64,000 nt of DNA from contig NZ_JAUQON010000003.1 of NCBI RefSeq assembly GCF_030580955.1, positions 496,001 to 560,000 of the forward strand. The letters are read 5' to 3'. The notes beneath the pieces are model-generated. The model worked only from the letters and a program-made list of their open reading frames with translations, was not told the origin of the DNA and searched no databases. Each line of letters opens with the position of its first letter. The first letter of the stretch is position 1. The stretch comes from Hymenobacter convexus (GTDB taxonomy: Bacteria > Bacteroidota > Bacteroidia > Cytophagales > Hymenobacteraceae). Position numbers and translations under genes: made by a program. Positions 1-9,194 of the stretch are shown here, one piece after another.

Positions 1-902
1 AGGTTGAAATACCAGGGAATGTAGCCCAGTTCCTCCCGCGCTTCACAGAGGCCACCCTTCTCGTACTGCACTTTGAAGAAGCTGGCCTTCGGGTCCCAGA
101 GCGTCTTTTGCACGTCGGCGCGGAGCTGCTTGGCTTTGGCGGCGTACTTGCGTTGCAGGCTGTCGTTTTTGGTCAGCTTGGCCATGGCGGCCAGCGCTTT
201 GGCGTTGCCATACATGTAGCTGTTGATGGTGGGCCGTACGTTCTTTTCCTTGCGTCCGCCGCTGATGGATTCCTCCATCGCATCCTTCACGTCGTACTGC
301 CAGAATAGGCCGCTGGGCAGCATCCGTTCCTTTTCCCACTGCCGGTAGTCGGTATTGAGCGCGGGAAGCAGCTCCTGCACGAAAGCCTGGTTGTTATTTA
401 CCTCATACAGGCTGTACACCGCATCGGGCAGCCAGCTACTAAAGCTGTGGAGCTTGGCGTTCACCTGGGGCTGCTTAGCCGTCAGCCAGAAGCGCGTGTA
501 TTGGTCGATGTACTGCGGGTCGTGCAGCCAGCGGCCTTCGTTGAGGTGGTGGCCCAGCGCGCTGCTGATGGTGTTGTAGGGCCCGGCGTGCTTCATCGGC
601 GTGATGAACTCCGTGAACACATAGCCATCAGGCGTCTGCTTGAGGTGCTTGCGAAAGGTCCACCAGCGGTAGTAATACGTTTCCTGAATGGCCGAATCCG
701 GGCATTCGAATAGCGGCACCTCGCGGGCCAGCCAGTCGGCCGCCTGGGCGTTGGGCACAAGGTTGATGACATCCTCCTTGTCCAGCGCGTTGAAGCGCGC
801 CACGCTGGCGCGCAGGTGCTCCGGCGTGAGAACGGGCTGCTGGGCGGCGGCCGAAGCGGCGCTGAGCAGGCCGAGGGAAAGGAGCAGGTGGGTGGGTTTC
901 AT
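1..902 (-). CDS. MGH1-like (GH63-related) glycoside hydrolase, 3' end outside window
   Basis: Partial gene: the frame is open from the ATG at 902 (complement) to the left edge, giving about 300 N-terminal residues. It begins MKPTHLLLSLGLLSAASAAA, a signal peptide, so the product is exported. The visible part contains YYYRWWTFRKHL, an aromatic-rich stretch ending in GHHLNEGRWL, the segment RPTINSYMYGNAKALA, and RE(E)LGYIPWYFNL. These are typical of the (alpha/alpha)6-barrel MGH1-type glycosidases related to GH63. The catalytic acids and C-terminus lie outside the window, so substrate cannot be judged. It is read in the same direction as the next gene at 985-3882, separated from it by a palindrome, and is probably part of the leftward arm of the same pectin locus. 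The family assignment is from recognised sequence style, not a search. Confidence 0.7.
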   Translation of the reverse strand, partial: MKPTHLLLSLGLLSAASAAAQQPVLTPEHLRASVARFNALDKEDVINLVPNAQAADWLAREVPLFECPDSAIQETYYYRWWTFRKHLKQTPDGYVFTEFITPMKHAGPYNTISSALGHHLNEGRWLHDPQYIDQYTRFWLTAKQPQVNAKLHSFSSWLPDAVYSLYEVNNNQAFVQELLPALNTDYRQWEKERMLPSGLFWQYDVKDAMEESISGGRKEKNVRPTINSYMYGNAKALAAMAKLTKNDSLQRKYAAKAKQLRADVQKTLWDPKASFFKVQYEKGGLCEAREELGYIPWYFN

Positions 903-912
903 AGCAGGCAAA

Positions 913-980
913 GTAACACGGACTTTGTAGTCCGCGTTAAGTCAGGTTGTTAGCGACGCGGATTACAAAGTCCGCGCTAC
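913..980. repeat. Family A intergenic palindrome (copy 1)
   Basis: Two 24-base arms in inverted orientation, about 21 of 24 positions paired, with ends of the form GTAGCGCGGACTTTGTA. Each arm is itself nearly palindromic (CGGACT...AGTCCG), so a nested hairpin is possible. It fills the gap between two same-strand genes. Related copies are at 6017-6044, 11615-11682 and 49463-49553. Confidence 0.75.
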
Positions 981-984
981 ATAT

Positions 985-3882
985 CTATTCAAACAGCCAA
1001 TCGATTTCCCGGCCCGGCGCCACTGCGCTACCCAGCCCGGCGTTGTAAGTCGGCACCGGCTGGCTGGCATCCACAAATCCCAGAATCAGGCAGGCGCCGC
1101 GGGCCAGGTTCAGCGTGTGCGTGCCGGGTTTAAAGGAGTAGGCATGCACATTCACGGGCGGCATTCCGGGAATGGCCAGCGCGTTCAAAATCTTGCTTTC
1201 GGCCTGGCCGTAGTCGTTGGCGCTGGCGTCGATTTCCAGGGTGGGAATGGGCAGGTAGCGCGGGCTTTTCTGGTTGAAAAACCCGACCAGCACTTGCACC
1301 GGCTTTGGGGTAGAAAACCGGATTTCAGTGCCCTGCGCCACCTGCTGCGCCTTGCTGAATTGGATACCTTCCAACCCAGCCAACTCGGGCGCGAAAGCGG
1401 TGATTGCGGCAGCTGTATCGGTAAAAACCGGCTCGCCCAATGCCACCCAAAGCGGCTTGACTTTTTTGTTGCGCACCGTCACCGGAGCGTTGCGCAGCAC
1501 GTCAATTTTCTTGGTGGCAACACCGGTTTTGGCCGTTTTCAGCGAGTCGATGTTGTGTTGAAAATCGGCCAGCTCCTTTTGGTACACCGGCAGCATTTCC
1601 GCCCAGGTTTTGTAGGTGCCGTCCACGCCGCGCATCGGGATTTTGCGCTGGGCGGTTTGCATGCTGTTGGCGTAGAGGTAGCTGTCTTTAGTGAGGTCGA
1701 CGAGTTTTTGCCAGTATGCCACGCTGCTTTGCAGCAAGGGCACGGCAGCCGTAAGGTCCTGCACGTTGTGCGAGTATTTGTAGCGCAGCACCTGCAAGGC
1801 CGCCCGTGCCTTTTCGGCGTAGAAATTCGCCAGCGCAGCCTGGCAGTACATGTCATTTTTGACGCGGGCAAACTCAGCCTGATTTTGCCGGATAGCCGGC
1901 GCGGCGCGCTCGATGGCCGCCACGGCTTTTTTGCCGTGCTCCACCACCTCATTAGCCACCTGTGGCGGCGTTTCGCCGATGTGCTTCTCCCCTTTCGCTT
2001 CCTTCTCGGCATACTCGATAATCATCTCGCCCTCCGGCGATTCCGATTCATACAACAGCGTAAACAAGCCGTAGCGCTTGGGGTCAATTAATTGGTTCAT
2101 CAGCATGCCCAGCGTCAGCGTCTGGCGGTTGCCGTCGGTGATGCCGTAGCGGCGCAGCAACTTGGGCTCGATTTCGCCGGCCTGCTCATAGGCTTCCAGA
2201 ATCTGCTGGCCGGCCTGCGCATCGCAGCCAAATTGCGCAGCCAGTTTCTGGCTCCAGTGCGTGACTTCCGCCGGGCGGGGGCGGTTGGCGCGCCAGGCGT
2301 AGCGGGCCCACTCGGCATACCACAGCCAGTCGCGGTCGACTTGCAGCTGGCGGCCGGCCACGTTATCTGCCGTGTAGGGCCAATCCCAGTACGAAGACTC
2401 CGGGTAGAGGTGCAAGCCGTTGGCGCCATAGGTATTGTGCATGGCCAGCACTGATTTCTGAATAAAATCGGCCGAGCCATAGCGGAACGGCTCCAAGTTG
2501 GCGAGGATGTGCACGTTTTCGATGTGCACCGAATTCATACCGCTCAGCTGGCGGTGCAGCGCCGCCCAGGAGCCGCGCGGCGTGTAGGTTGTCAGTGCTT
2601 CGCCGTTGAACTTGGCTTCGGTGTAGAGGTTTTTGTAGAGCGGCAGCGCGGCGGTGATGACGCGGGGCGCGTCGGTGTCGTGGGCGCGGAGGACGATGGG
2701 CGGCAGCTCGGTGGTGCCGGTGGCTTTCAGGCCATCGAGCACGCCGGGAATGATGGTTTTCGTGAACCAGTCCACGTCGTCCTGGCCGGCGCCTTCCATG
2801 GCTTCGCCCAGCGCCACCATCAGGCCCACGTTGGGGTATTTCTCCACGAAGGCGGCGATGGATTTGCGCGTGTAGTCGGCAATGAGCGGCACGATGGGCC
2901 GGGCGCGGTCCTGGGTCTTGATGTTGTAATGCTCAGCAAAGGGCTTGGATACAATGATGTTGTAGAACATCTGAATCACCCAAATCCCGCGCTTGTCGGC
3001 CTCCTCGGTCAGGAAGCGGTACATCTCCTCGTTTTTCCGGAACGTGGCATCGTCCACTTCCACCGCAAACGGGTATTCCTTTAGCCGCACCAGCGAGGCA
3101 AACGGGTGGCCATTCCAGAGGTAGAGTGAGTTGTACCGGTTGTCGACCATCATGTCGAGGTACTTCACCCACAGCGCCTTATCGTAAAACCACGGGAATG
3201 TTTCGGGCGTGTAAGGGTATTCGTACACATTGCGGCCCGGCAGGTAAGTCGGCTTTTGCACGCCGATGCAGGTGCCGCGCAGTACCATTTCGGGCTGGTC
3301 GGTGAGGTGCAGGTTGTCGCTGAGCTTGCCTTGGGTTTTGACTTGCTCGGCCAGTTCCAGGCAGCCGTAGAGGGCGCCGGAATTGTCTGCTCCGCTGATG
3401 AGTAGCGCGTCGTCTTTAGCCGAAGTAATGGCGAAGCCCTCCTTGCCCGGCGCCTTGTCGGAAGTGGCGTGGAAAGCACTGGCGGCTTGCTGCACCAGCA
3501 CATCGACGGCCTGTCCTACTACAATCAGGCCCTGGACTTTCGGCAGCTTATCGGCCTGCTGAACCTGCACCTGGTAGCCAGCATTACGAAGCGCAGTGGC
3601 CAGCCGGCCGGCACCGTATTGCAGGCGGGAATGGGCGTTTTTGGGCAGCAGAATGGTGCGGGACCTTGTTGCGGCTACGTGCCGTTGGGACGCGTCTCTA
3701 CGCCGTTCAGATGGATGCGAATCCAACGCGGCCAGACACTTGGAAACGGGTGCAGCATTCGTGGTTTCAGCAGCACTCAGCAGTAAACCCACCAGCAACC
3801 AGCCGGCGCAGAACAGCTGATTCCAACCGGTCCGGCGCGTTGGTATTCCGCTTAATAGGGAGAAGAAATTGACAGATGGCAT
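985..3882 (-). CDS. Large secreted glycosidase-like protein (GH67/GH20-type N-terminal domain plus barrel)
   Basis: 965 residues starting at the ATG at 3882. A hydrophobic export segment (about residues 20-44, AGWLLVGLLLSAAETTNA) is followed by a domain with ISGADNSGALYGCLELAEQ, the 'substrate-assisted' N-terminal alpha/beta domain style shared by GH67 alpha-glucuronidases and GH20/GH84 enzymes. The central part (about 200-560) has barrel-like segments: YNSLYLWNGHPF, RGIWVIQMFYNI, GLMVALGEAMEG and LHLYPESSYWDWPY. A beta-rich C-terminal domain follows. Similar Bacteroidota proteins are often labelled alpha-D-galacturonidase or alpha-glucuronidase, but I cannot confirm activity. It is transcribed away from the PL1 gene at 4342, with which it shares a 459-base control region. 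Residues about 55-75 are Arg-rich and carry GTAGAGACGCG at DNA level, which resembles the end of the repeat at 9213-9298. Confidence 0.55.
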   Translation of the reverse strand: MPSVNFFSLLSGIPTRRTGWNQLFCAGWLLVGLLLSAAETTNAAPVSKCLAALDSHPSERRRDASQRHVAATRSRTILLPKNAHSRLQYGAGRLATALRNAGYQVQVQQADKLPKVQGLIVVGQAVDVLVQQAASAFHATSDKAPGKEGFAITSAKDDALLISGADNSGALYGCLELAEQVKTQGKLSDNLHLTDQPEMVLRGTCIGVQKPTYLPGRNVYEYPYTPETFPWFYDKALWVKYLDMMVDNRYNSLYLWNGHPFASLVRLKEYPFAVEVDDATFRKNEEMYRFLTEEADKRGIWVIQMFYNIIVSKPFAEHYNIKTQDRARPIVPLIADYTRKSIAAFVEKYPNVGLMVALGEAMEGAGQDDVDWFTKTIIPGVLDGLKATGTTELPPIVLRAHDTDAPRVITAALPLYKNLYTEAKFNGEALTTYTPRGSWAALHRQLSGMNSVHIENVHILANLEPFRYGSADFIQKSVLAMHNTYGANGLHLYPESSYWDWPYTADNVAGRQLQVDRDWLWYAEWARYAWRANRPRPAEVTHWSQKLAAQFGCDAQAGQQILEAYEQAGEIEPKLLRRYGITDGNRQTLTLGMLMNQLIDPKRYGLFTLLYESESPEGEMIIEYAEKEAKGEKHIGETPPQVANEVVEHGKKAVAAIERAAPAIRQNQAEFARVKNDMYCQAALANFYAEKARAALQVLRYKYSHNVQDLTAAVPLLQSSVAYWQKLVDLTKDSYLYANSMQTAQRKIPMRGVDGTYKTWAEMLPVYQKELADFQHNIDSLKTAKTGVATKKIDVLRNAPVTVRNKKVKPLWVALGEPVFTDTAAAITAFAPELAGLEGIQFSKAQQVAQGTEIRFSTPKPVQVLVGFFNQKSPRYLPIPTLEIDASANDYGQAESKILNALAIPGMPPVNVHAYSFKPGTHTLNLARGACLILGFVDASQPVPTYNAGLGSAVAPGREIDWLFE

Positions 3883-4341
3883 CAGGTCAAAATTATTGAC
3901 GGGATGACTCTGTTCTGTGTATCATCTTCTCCGCGTGTTGTAGCATGTTGCCATCGCAAAACCCGTCTTTTCACAATCGATAAAGTAGCTGCCGGGGCGC
4001 ATTCCAGCAGAGGCATTCCATCGACTGGTGAGGCGTTACCAACCGCAGTTAGCGCAGCCGTAGCTTCATTGCTGCGTGCTGCGGCAGGCGTCGCTAGTTG
4101 CCATCTGAGGCTTCTTTCCCGGCATTCAACTGGTAGCTACTTGCATAGGTACTTCTTCGGCAGCAGGAAGACAGGAGGCCCATAAATGCCGGCAAGGTGA
4201 GCATTTACTCAGCTAAACTGACTTGACAAGAAAGCAGCTTGAGGGGAATGATAACATCCTACACAGGGTCGAGAAAATGATATAGGTGGCCGGGGTTTTT
4301 GTCCTGTTATTTCGCTTCATCCAAACTCCCCTTCCCCGCCC
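3883..4341. promoter_or_regulatory. Divergent intergenic region between glycosidase-like gene and PL1 gene
   Basis: Non-coding gap of 459 bases between genes transcribed in opposite directions, so it should hold the promoters of both arms. On the minus strand TAATTTTG (3895-3888) fits the Bacteroidota -7 consensus TAnnTTTG, but it lies only 6 bases from the start codon and has no clear TTTG partner upstream, so it is weak. I see no convincing operator or repeat. Short open frames here look random. Confidence 0.45.
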
Positions 4342-6012
4342 ATGAAAAAATCGGTTGCTTCCCTTTATGCCTTCGGCCTCTTGTTCGCCTCGCACCACGC
4401 GGCCCACGCCCAGTACCCCTCCATCCCCCCGGATGTGCAGAAAGCCAGCGACGAGTTGATGGCCACCGAGCGGCGGCAGTCCGACATTGCCTGGAACAAG
4501 GCTTACCCTATCATCAAAAAGGAGGCTGCTCAGGGCAAGCCCTACATTCCGTGGGCCGCCCGGCCGATTGACTTGCCGCAGTCGCCGCTGCTGGCGTTTC
4601 CGGGGGCCGAGGGCGGCGGGGCGCACACCTTTGGCGGGCGCGGCGGCCGGGTGATTGTGGTGACGAGCCTCGAAGACCGGGGCCCCGGCACCCTGCGCGA
4701 GGCCTGCGAGCAGGGCGGGGCCCGCATTGTGGTTTTCAACGTGGCCGGCATTATCCGCATCAAAAGCCCGCTCATCATCCGGGCGCCCTACATCACCATC
4801 GAGGGCCAGAGCGCGCCCGGCGACGGCGTGTGCGTGGCCGGCGAATCGGTGTGGCTGAACACGCACGACGTGCTGATTCGCTTCATGCGCTTCCGCCGGG
4901 GCGAAACCAACGTGGGCCGGCGCGACGATGCCATCGGCGGCAACCCGGTGGGCAACATCATGATTGACCACGTGTCGGCCTCGTGGGGCCTGGACGAGAA
5001 CATGTCGATGTACCGCCACATGTACAACGACAGCACCGGCATTGCCGAGCAGAAGCTGGGCACGGTGAACATCACCATTCAGAACTCCATTTTCTCGGAG
5101 GCGCTCGACACCTGGAACCACGCCTTCGGTAGCACGCTGGGCGGCGAAAACTGCTCGTTTATGCGCAACCTGTGGGCCGACAACGCGGGCCGCAACCCGT
5201 CGATTGGCTGGAACGGGGTGTTCAACTTCGTGAACAACGTGATGTTCAACTGGGTGCACCGCTCCACCGACGGCGGCGATTACCGCGCCCTCTACAACAT
5301 CGTGAACAACTACTACAAGCCCGGCCCCTCCACGCCCAAGGACACCCCCATCGGCCACCGCATTCTGAAGCCCGAGTCGGGCCGCAGCAAGCTAAAATAC
5401 CAGGTGTACGGCCGCGCCTACGTGGCCGGCAACATCGTGGAGGGCTTCCCCAACGTGACCAAGGACAACTGGGACGGCGGCGTGCAAGTGGAAGAGCTGC
5501 CCAACGCCGGCCCCTACACGGCCGATATGAAGGTGACGACGCCGCTGCCCATGCCCCAGCTCTCCATCTTGCCCGCCGACAAAGCTTACGCCTATGTGCT
5601 CGACCACGCCGGCGCCACGCTGCCCAAGCGCGACCCGGTGGATGTGCGCGTGACCACTCAGGTGCGCACCGGCAAAATCGACTACAAAGAGGGCGTGAAG
5701 CTGCCCGAAACGCAGTTTAAGCACCGCCGCCTGCCCATCGATTCCTACAAGCAGGGCATCATCACCGACCCGTCGCAGGTGGGCGGCTACCCCACCTACG
5801 CCGGCAAGCCCTACGCCGACGCCGACAAAGACGGCATGCCCGACGACTACGAAAAGAAGAACGGCCTCGACCCCAAAAATGCGGCTGATGGCGGCGCCAT
5901 CGCCAAAAACGGCTACGCCAACATCGAGAACTACCTCAACGGCCTAGTCGACGTGAAAGACGTGAAGCCCACCGGCGGCGTGGAAATGGGCACCGCCCTG
6001 TCGCGGATGTAA
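4342..6012 (+). CDS. Secreted pectate lyase, polysaccharide lyase family 1 type
   Basis: 556 residues with an N-terminal signal peptide (MKKSVASLYAFGLLFASHHA, then AHAQ). The parallel beta-helix core (about 85-420) starts with FPGAEGGGAHTFGGRGG and VTSLEDRGPGTLREA, the standard opening of PL1 enzymes. It contains IDHVSASWG at 208-216, equivalent to the vWiDH region. A C-terminal DADKDGMPDDYEKKNGLDP segment (about 493-511) resembles a dockerin/thrombospondin-3-like calcium site often found at the end of Bacteroidota PL1 enzymes. The enzyme should cleave de-esterified homogalacturonan by beta-elimination at the cell surface or in the periplasm. It is the first gene of the rightward operon. Family call is firm; exact substrate preference is not visible. 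Confidence 0.9.
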   Translation: MKKSVASLYAFGLLFASHHAAHAQYPSIPPDVQKASDELMATERRQSDIAWNKAYPIIKKEAAQGKPYIPWAARPIDLPQSPLLAFPGAEGGGAHTFGGRGGRVIVVTSLEDRGPGTLREACEQGGARIVVFNVAGIIRIKSPLIIRAPYITIEGQSAPGDGVCVAGESVWLNTHDVLIRFMRFRRGETNVGRRDDAIGGNPVGNIMIDHVSASWGLDENMSMYRHMYNDSTGIAEQKLGTVNITIQNSIFSEALDTWNHAFGSTLGGENCSFMRNLWADNAGRNPSIGWNGVFNFVNNVMFNWVHRSTDGGDYRALYNIVNNYYKPGPSTPKDTPIGHRILKPESGRSKLKYQVYGRAYVAGNIVEGFPNVTKDNWDGGVQVEELPNAGPYTADMKVTTPLPMPQLSILPADKAYAYVLDHAGATLPKRDPVDVRVTTQVRTGKIDYKEGVKLPETQFKHRRLPIDSYKQGIITDPSQVGGYPTYAGKPYADADKDGMPDDYEKKNGLDPKNAADGGAIAKNGYANIENYLNGLVDVKDVKPTGGVEMGTALSRM

Positions 6013-6016
6013 TTCA

Positions 6017-6044
6017 GTAGCGCGGATTGCAAGGTCCGCGCTGC
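6017..6044. repeat. Family A palindrome, short single-hairpin copy
   Basis: GTAGCGCGGA and TCCGCGCTGC pair around an 8-base loop, 4 bases after the PL1 stop codon. It has only one arm's worth of the two-arm elements at 913, 11615 and 49463. A TTG inside it (6027) opens the reading frame of the next gene, but is not the likely start. Confidence 0.7.
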
Positions 6045-6068
6045 ATTTTCTCTTGCTACTTTCCAGCT

Positions 6069-9000
6069 GTGCGCAAACCCACCCTTTTTCTCGCCTTACT
6101 TGCCACGCTGCCAGCGGCCGCGCAGAAGCCCGCCAAGCCGCTGCCGCCGCCCTCGCCCATCGAGTACAAGGACGGCAAGCTGAGCTATACGCCGGATTCG
6201 CTGGGCAATCGGGTGCCGGATTTTTCGTATGCTGGTTACCGGGCGGGCGAGGCAGCCATTCCCACCGCCACCATCAAAGTGACGGTGCCGGTAAAGGCCG
6301 GCGATGCCACGGCGCGCATCCAGTCGGCGCTGGATTATGTGGCCGGTTTGCCGATGGGCAAGGACGGGCTGCGTGGAGCAGTACTGCTGGAAAAGGGGAT
6401 TTACGAGGTGGCCGGCCGGCTGTTTATTCGCGCTTCGGGCGTGGTGCTGCGCGGCAGTGGCATGGGCGACGGCGGCACCGTCGTCATCGGCACGGGCGTG
6501 ACCCGCGACCACCTGCTGACCATCGGCGGGCGCAACGACCGCAAGTTTGAAACCGCCGTGGCCGTCACCGACAAGTACGTGCCGGTAAATTCTCGCACGC
6601 TCAAGTTGGCCAACGCCAGCGCTTTCAAAGTGGGCGACCGGGTGCAGGTGCGGCGTCCCAGCACGGCCGCCTGGGTGCACCGGCTGGGTATGGAAACCTT
6701 CGGCGGCGGCCTCTCCGCGCTGGGCTGGAAACCCGGCCAGCGCGACCTCGCCTGGGACCGCCAGGTGGTAGCAGTAGATGCCAACGGCATCACGCTGGAC
6801 GCGCCTCTTACCACTGCCCTCGACCAAGCCTACGGCGGCGGCACCGTGGTCCGCTACACTTGGCCGGGCCTGATTGCGCAGGCTGGGGTGGAAAATCTGC
6901 GACTGGAATCCAGCTTCGACGCGGCCAATCCGAAAGACGAAAACCACCGCTGGGTGGCCGTGGAGCTTGAAAACGTGCAGGATGCCTGGGTGCGGCAGGT
7001 GACGTTTCGGCACTTCGCCGGTTCGGCAGTTTTAGCTCAGGCCACGGCGCGGCGTCTGACAGTAGAGGACTGTATTTCGACCGAGCCAGTGTCGGAAATC
7101 GGCAACGAAAGGCGTAACACGTTTTACACCCTGGGCTCGCAAACGCTGTTTCAGCGGCTGTACGCCGAGAATGGCTACCACGATTTCGCCCTGGGCTACT
7201 GCGCCGCCGGCCCCAATGCCTTCGTGCAGTGCGACGCGGAGCAGGCCCTGAGTTTCAGCGGCGGCGTCGATAGCTGGGCCTCGGGCGTGCTGTTCGACAT
7301 CATCAAGGAATACGGCCAGGCCCTGCGCTTCGGCAACCGCGAGCAGGACGGGCAAGGCGCCGGCTGGGCCGTGGCCAACAGTGTGTTCTGGCAGTGCACG
7401 GCCGCCCGCGTCGACTGCTACCAGCCGCCCACAGCCCAGAACTGGGCCTTCGGCACCTGGGCGCAGTTTGCTGGCAATGGCTACTGGGACCAGTCCAACG
7501 AGAACATCAACCCGCGCAGCCTCTACTACGCGCAGTTGCAGGAGCGGCTGGGCGACGCGGCGAAGGCCCGCGCCATCATCCTGCCCGTGCCCACCGAGGC
7601 CAGCAGCAGCCCCAAAGTGGCCGTGGCGCAGGAACTGACGCGGCTTTCGGTTAACCCCGCTCCTACCGTGCTTGAGTTGGTGAAAGCCGCGCCGACGCGC
7701 CAGCCGATTTCGATTCAAAATACAGCGCCTTCCATTGATAAACTGAAGGTGAAAACGGCCCCGGCACCCACCTACGCAGCCCCGCTGGAGGTGAAGCAGG
7801 GCGTACTGATGCGCGGCAACGCCCTCGTGCAGGGGCGCCGCCAGGAGGTGCCGTGGTGGAACGGCAGCGCCCGCCCCTACGGCTTGCTCAACCCGAAACC
7901 GCACATCACGCGCTTCGTGCCGGGCCAGATTGGCCGCGGGCTGACCGATGACTTGCAGGAAATGACGGACTCGATGCGGGCCCAAAACGTGGTGGCCCTG
8001 CACCACAACTACGGCTTGTGGTACGAGCGCCGGCGCGACGACCACGAGCGCATCCGCCGCATGGATGGCGAGGTGTGGGCGCCGTTCTACGAGTTGCCCT
8101 TTGCCCGTAGCGGCAAGGATTTGGCCTGGGACGGCCTCAGCCGCTACGACCTCACCAAGTACAACGCCTGGTACTGGAGCCGCCTGAACCAGTTCGCCGA
8201 CCTGGCCGACCAAAAAGGCCTCGTGCTGCTCAACCAGCATTATTTCCAGCACAACATCATCGAGGCCGGCGCGCACTACGCCGACTTCCCCTGGCGCCCG
8301 GTCAACAACGTGAACAACACCGGCTTCCCGGAGCCCGCGCCCTACGCCGGCGACAAGCGCATCTTCATGGCCGAGCAGTTTTACGACGTGACCGATGCGG
8401 TGCGCCGGCCACTGCACCGCGCCTACATCCGCCAGTGCCTCGCCAATTTCAAGGGCCAGACCGGCGTCATTCACCTCATTGGCGCCGAATTCACCGGGCC
8501 GCTCACTTTCGTGCAGTTCTGGCTCGACACCATCAAGGAGTGGGAAACCGAAACCGGCCAGCACCCCACCATCGCCCTGAGCACCACCAAAGACGTGCAG
8601 GACGCCATTCTGGCCGACGCGGCGCGGGCCAAGGTGGTCGACGTCATCGACATCAACTACTGGCACTACCAGTTCGACGGCAAAACCTATGCCCCGGCCG
8701 GCGGCCAGAACCTGGCCCCGCGCCAGCACGCCCGCCTCACGCCGCCCAAGCGCAGCTCGTTCGAGCAGGTGTACCGGGCCGTGCGCGAGTACCGCCAGCA
8801 ATTCCCCGACAAAGCCGTGCTCTATTCGGCTGATGGCTACGATGCTTTCGGCTGGGCAGTGCTGCTGGCGGGCGGCTCCATGGCCAGCCTGCCCCGCGTG
8901 GCCGATGCAGGGTTTGCCTCGGCCATTTCGGACATGAAGCCGGTGGAACTGCCCGGCAAGCCCACCGACCAGTGGGCCATGAGCGACGGCAAAACCGGCC

Positions 9001-9194
9001 TGCTGCTGTACCGGGATGGCAAGTCGCCGGTGCAGGTGGATTTATCGGGCATGAGCGGCACGTTTGCCGTGCGCCACATCAATCCAAAAACCGGCGCGCT
9101 GACTGATTCGAAAGAGACGGTGAAGGGCGGAAAATCCGTCACGTTGAATAGCACGGCGCCGGGCACGGAAGTCATATGGCTGGCGAAGAAATGA
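6069..9194 (+). CDS. Beta-helix (pectate-lyase-like) protein with C-terminal DUF6298-like glycosidase domain
   Basis: About 1041 residues from GTG at 6069, chosen because it directly precedes a signal peptide (RKPTLFLALLATLPAAAQ). The in-frame TTG at 6027 sits inside a palindromic repeat. Residues about 50-480 have the pattern of a right-handed beta-helix (ARIQSALDYVAGLPMGKDG, GVVLRGSGMGDGGTVVIGTG, VRQVTFRHFAGSAVLAQAT). From about residue 575 a second domain resembles a TIM-barrel glycosidase: TDSMRAQNVVALHHNYGLWY, LNQFADLADQKGLVLLNQHY, IHLIGAEFTGPLTFVQFW. It ends in a small beta domain (VDLSGMSGTFAVRHINPKTG). I associate this arrangement with DUF6298-containing proteins in pectin loci; no activity is known to me. 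Its stop overlaps the next ATG, implying translational coupling. Confidence 0.6.
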   Translation: MRKPTLFLALLATLPAAAQKPAKPLPPPSPIEYKDGKLSYTPDSLGNRVPDFSYAGYRAGEAAIPTATIKVTVPVKAGDATARIQSALDYVAGLPMGKDGLRGAVLLEKGIYEVAGRLFIRASGVVLRGSGMGDGGTVVIGTGVTRDHLLTIGGRNDRKFETAVAVTDKYVPVNSRTLKLANASAFKVGDRVQVRRPSTAAWVHRLGMETFGGGLSALGWKPGQRDLAWDRQVVAVDANGITLDAPLTTALDQAYGGGTVVRYTWPGLIAQAGVENLRLESSFDAANPKDENHRWVAVELENVQDAWVRQVTFRHFAGSAVLAQATARRLTVEDCISTEPVSEIGNERRNTFYTLGSQTLFQRLYAENGYHDFALGYCAAGPNAFVQCDAEQALSFSGGVDSWASGVLFDIIKEYGQALRFGNREQDGQGAGWAVANSVFWQCTAARVDCYQPPTAQNWAFGTWAQFAGNGYWDQSNENINPRSLYYAQLQERLGDAAKARAIILPVPTEASSSPKVAVAQELTRLSVNPAPTVLELVKAAPTRQPISIQNTAPSIDKLKVKTAPAPTYAAPLEVKQGVLMRGNALVQGRRQEVPWWNGSARPYGLLNPKPHITRFVPGQIGRGLTDDLQEMTDSMRAQNVVALHHNYGLWYERRRDDHERIRRMDGEVWAPFYELPFARSGKDLAWDGLSRYDLTKYNAWYWSRLNQFADLADQKGLVLLNQHYFQHNIIEAGAHYADFPWRPVNNVNNTGFPEPAPYAGDKRIFMAEQFYDVTDAVRRPLHRAYIRQCLANFKGQTGVIHLIGAEFTGPLTFVQFWLDTIKEWETETGQHPTIALSTTKDVQDAILADAARAKVVDVIDINYWHYQFDGKTYAPAGGQNLAPRQHARLTPPKRSSFEQVYRAVREYRQQFPDKAVLYSADGYDAFGWAVLLAGGSMASLPRVADAGFASAISDMKPVELPGKPTDQWAMSDGKTGLLLYRDGKSPVQVDLSGMSGTFAVRHINPKTGALTDSKETVKGGKSVTLNSTAPGTEVIWLAKK

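Noticed and set aside
6027..6068. TTG start at 6027 for the beta-helix protein
   Set aside because: It lies in a palindromic repeat and places non-hydrophobic residues before a good signal peptide that begins at GTG 6069.
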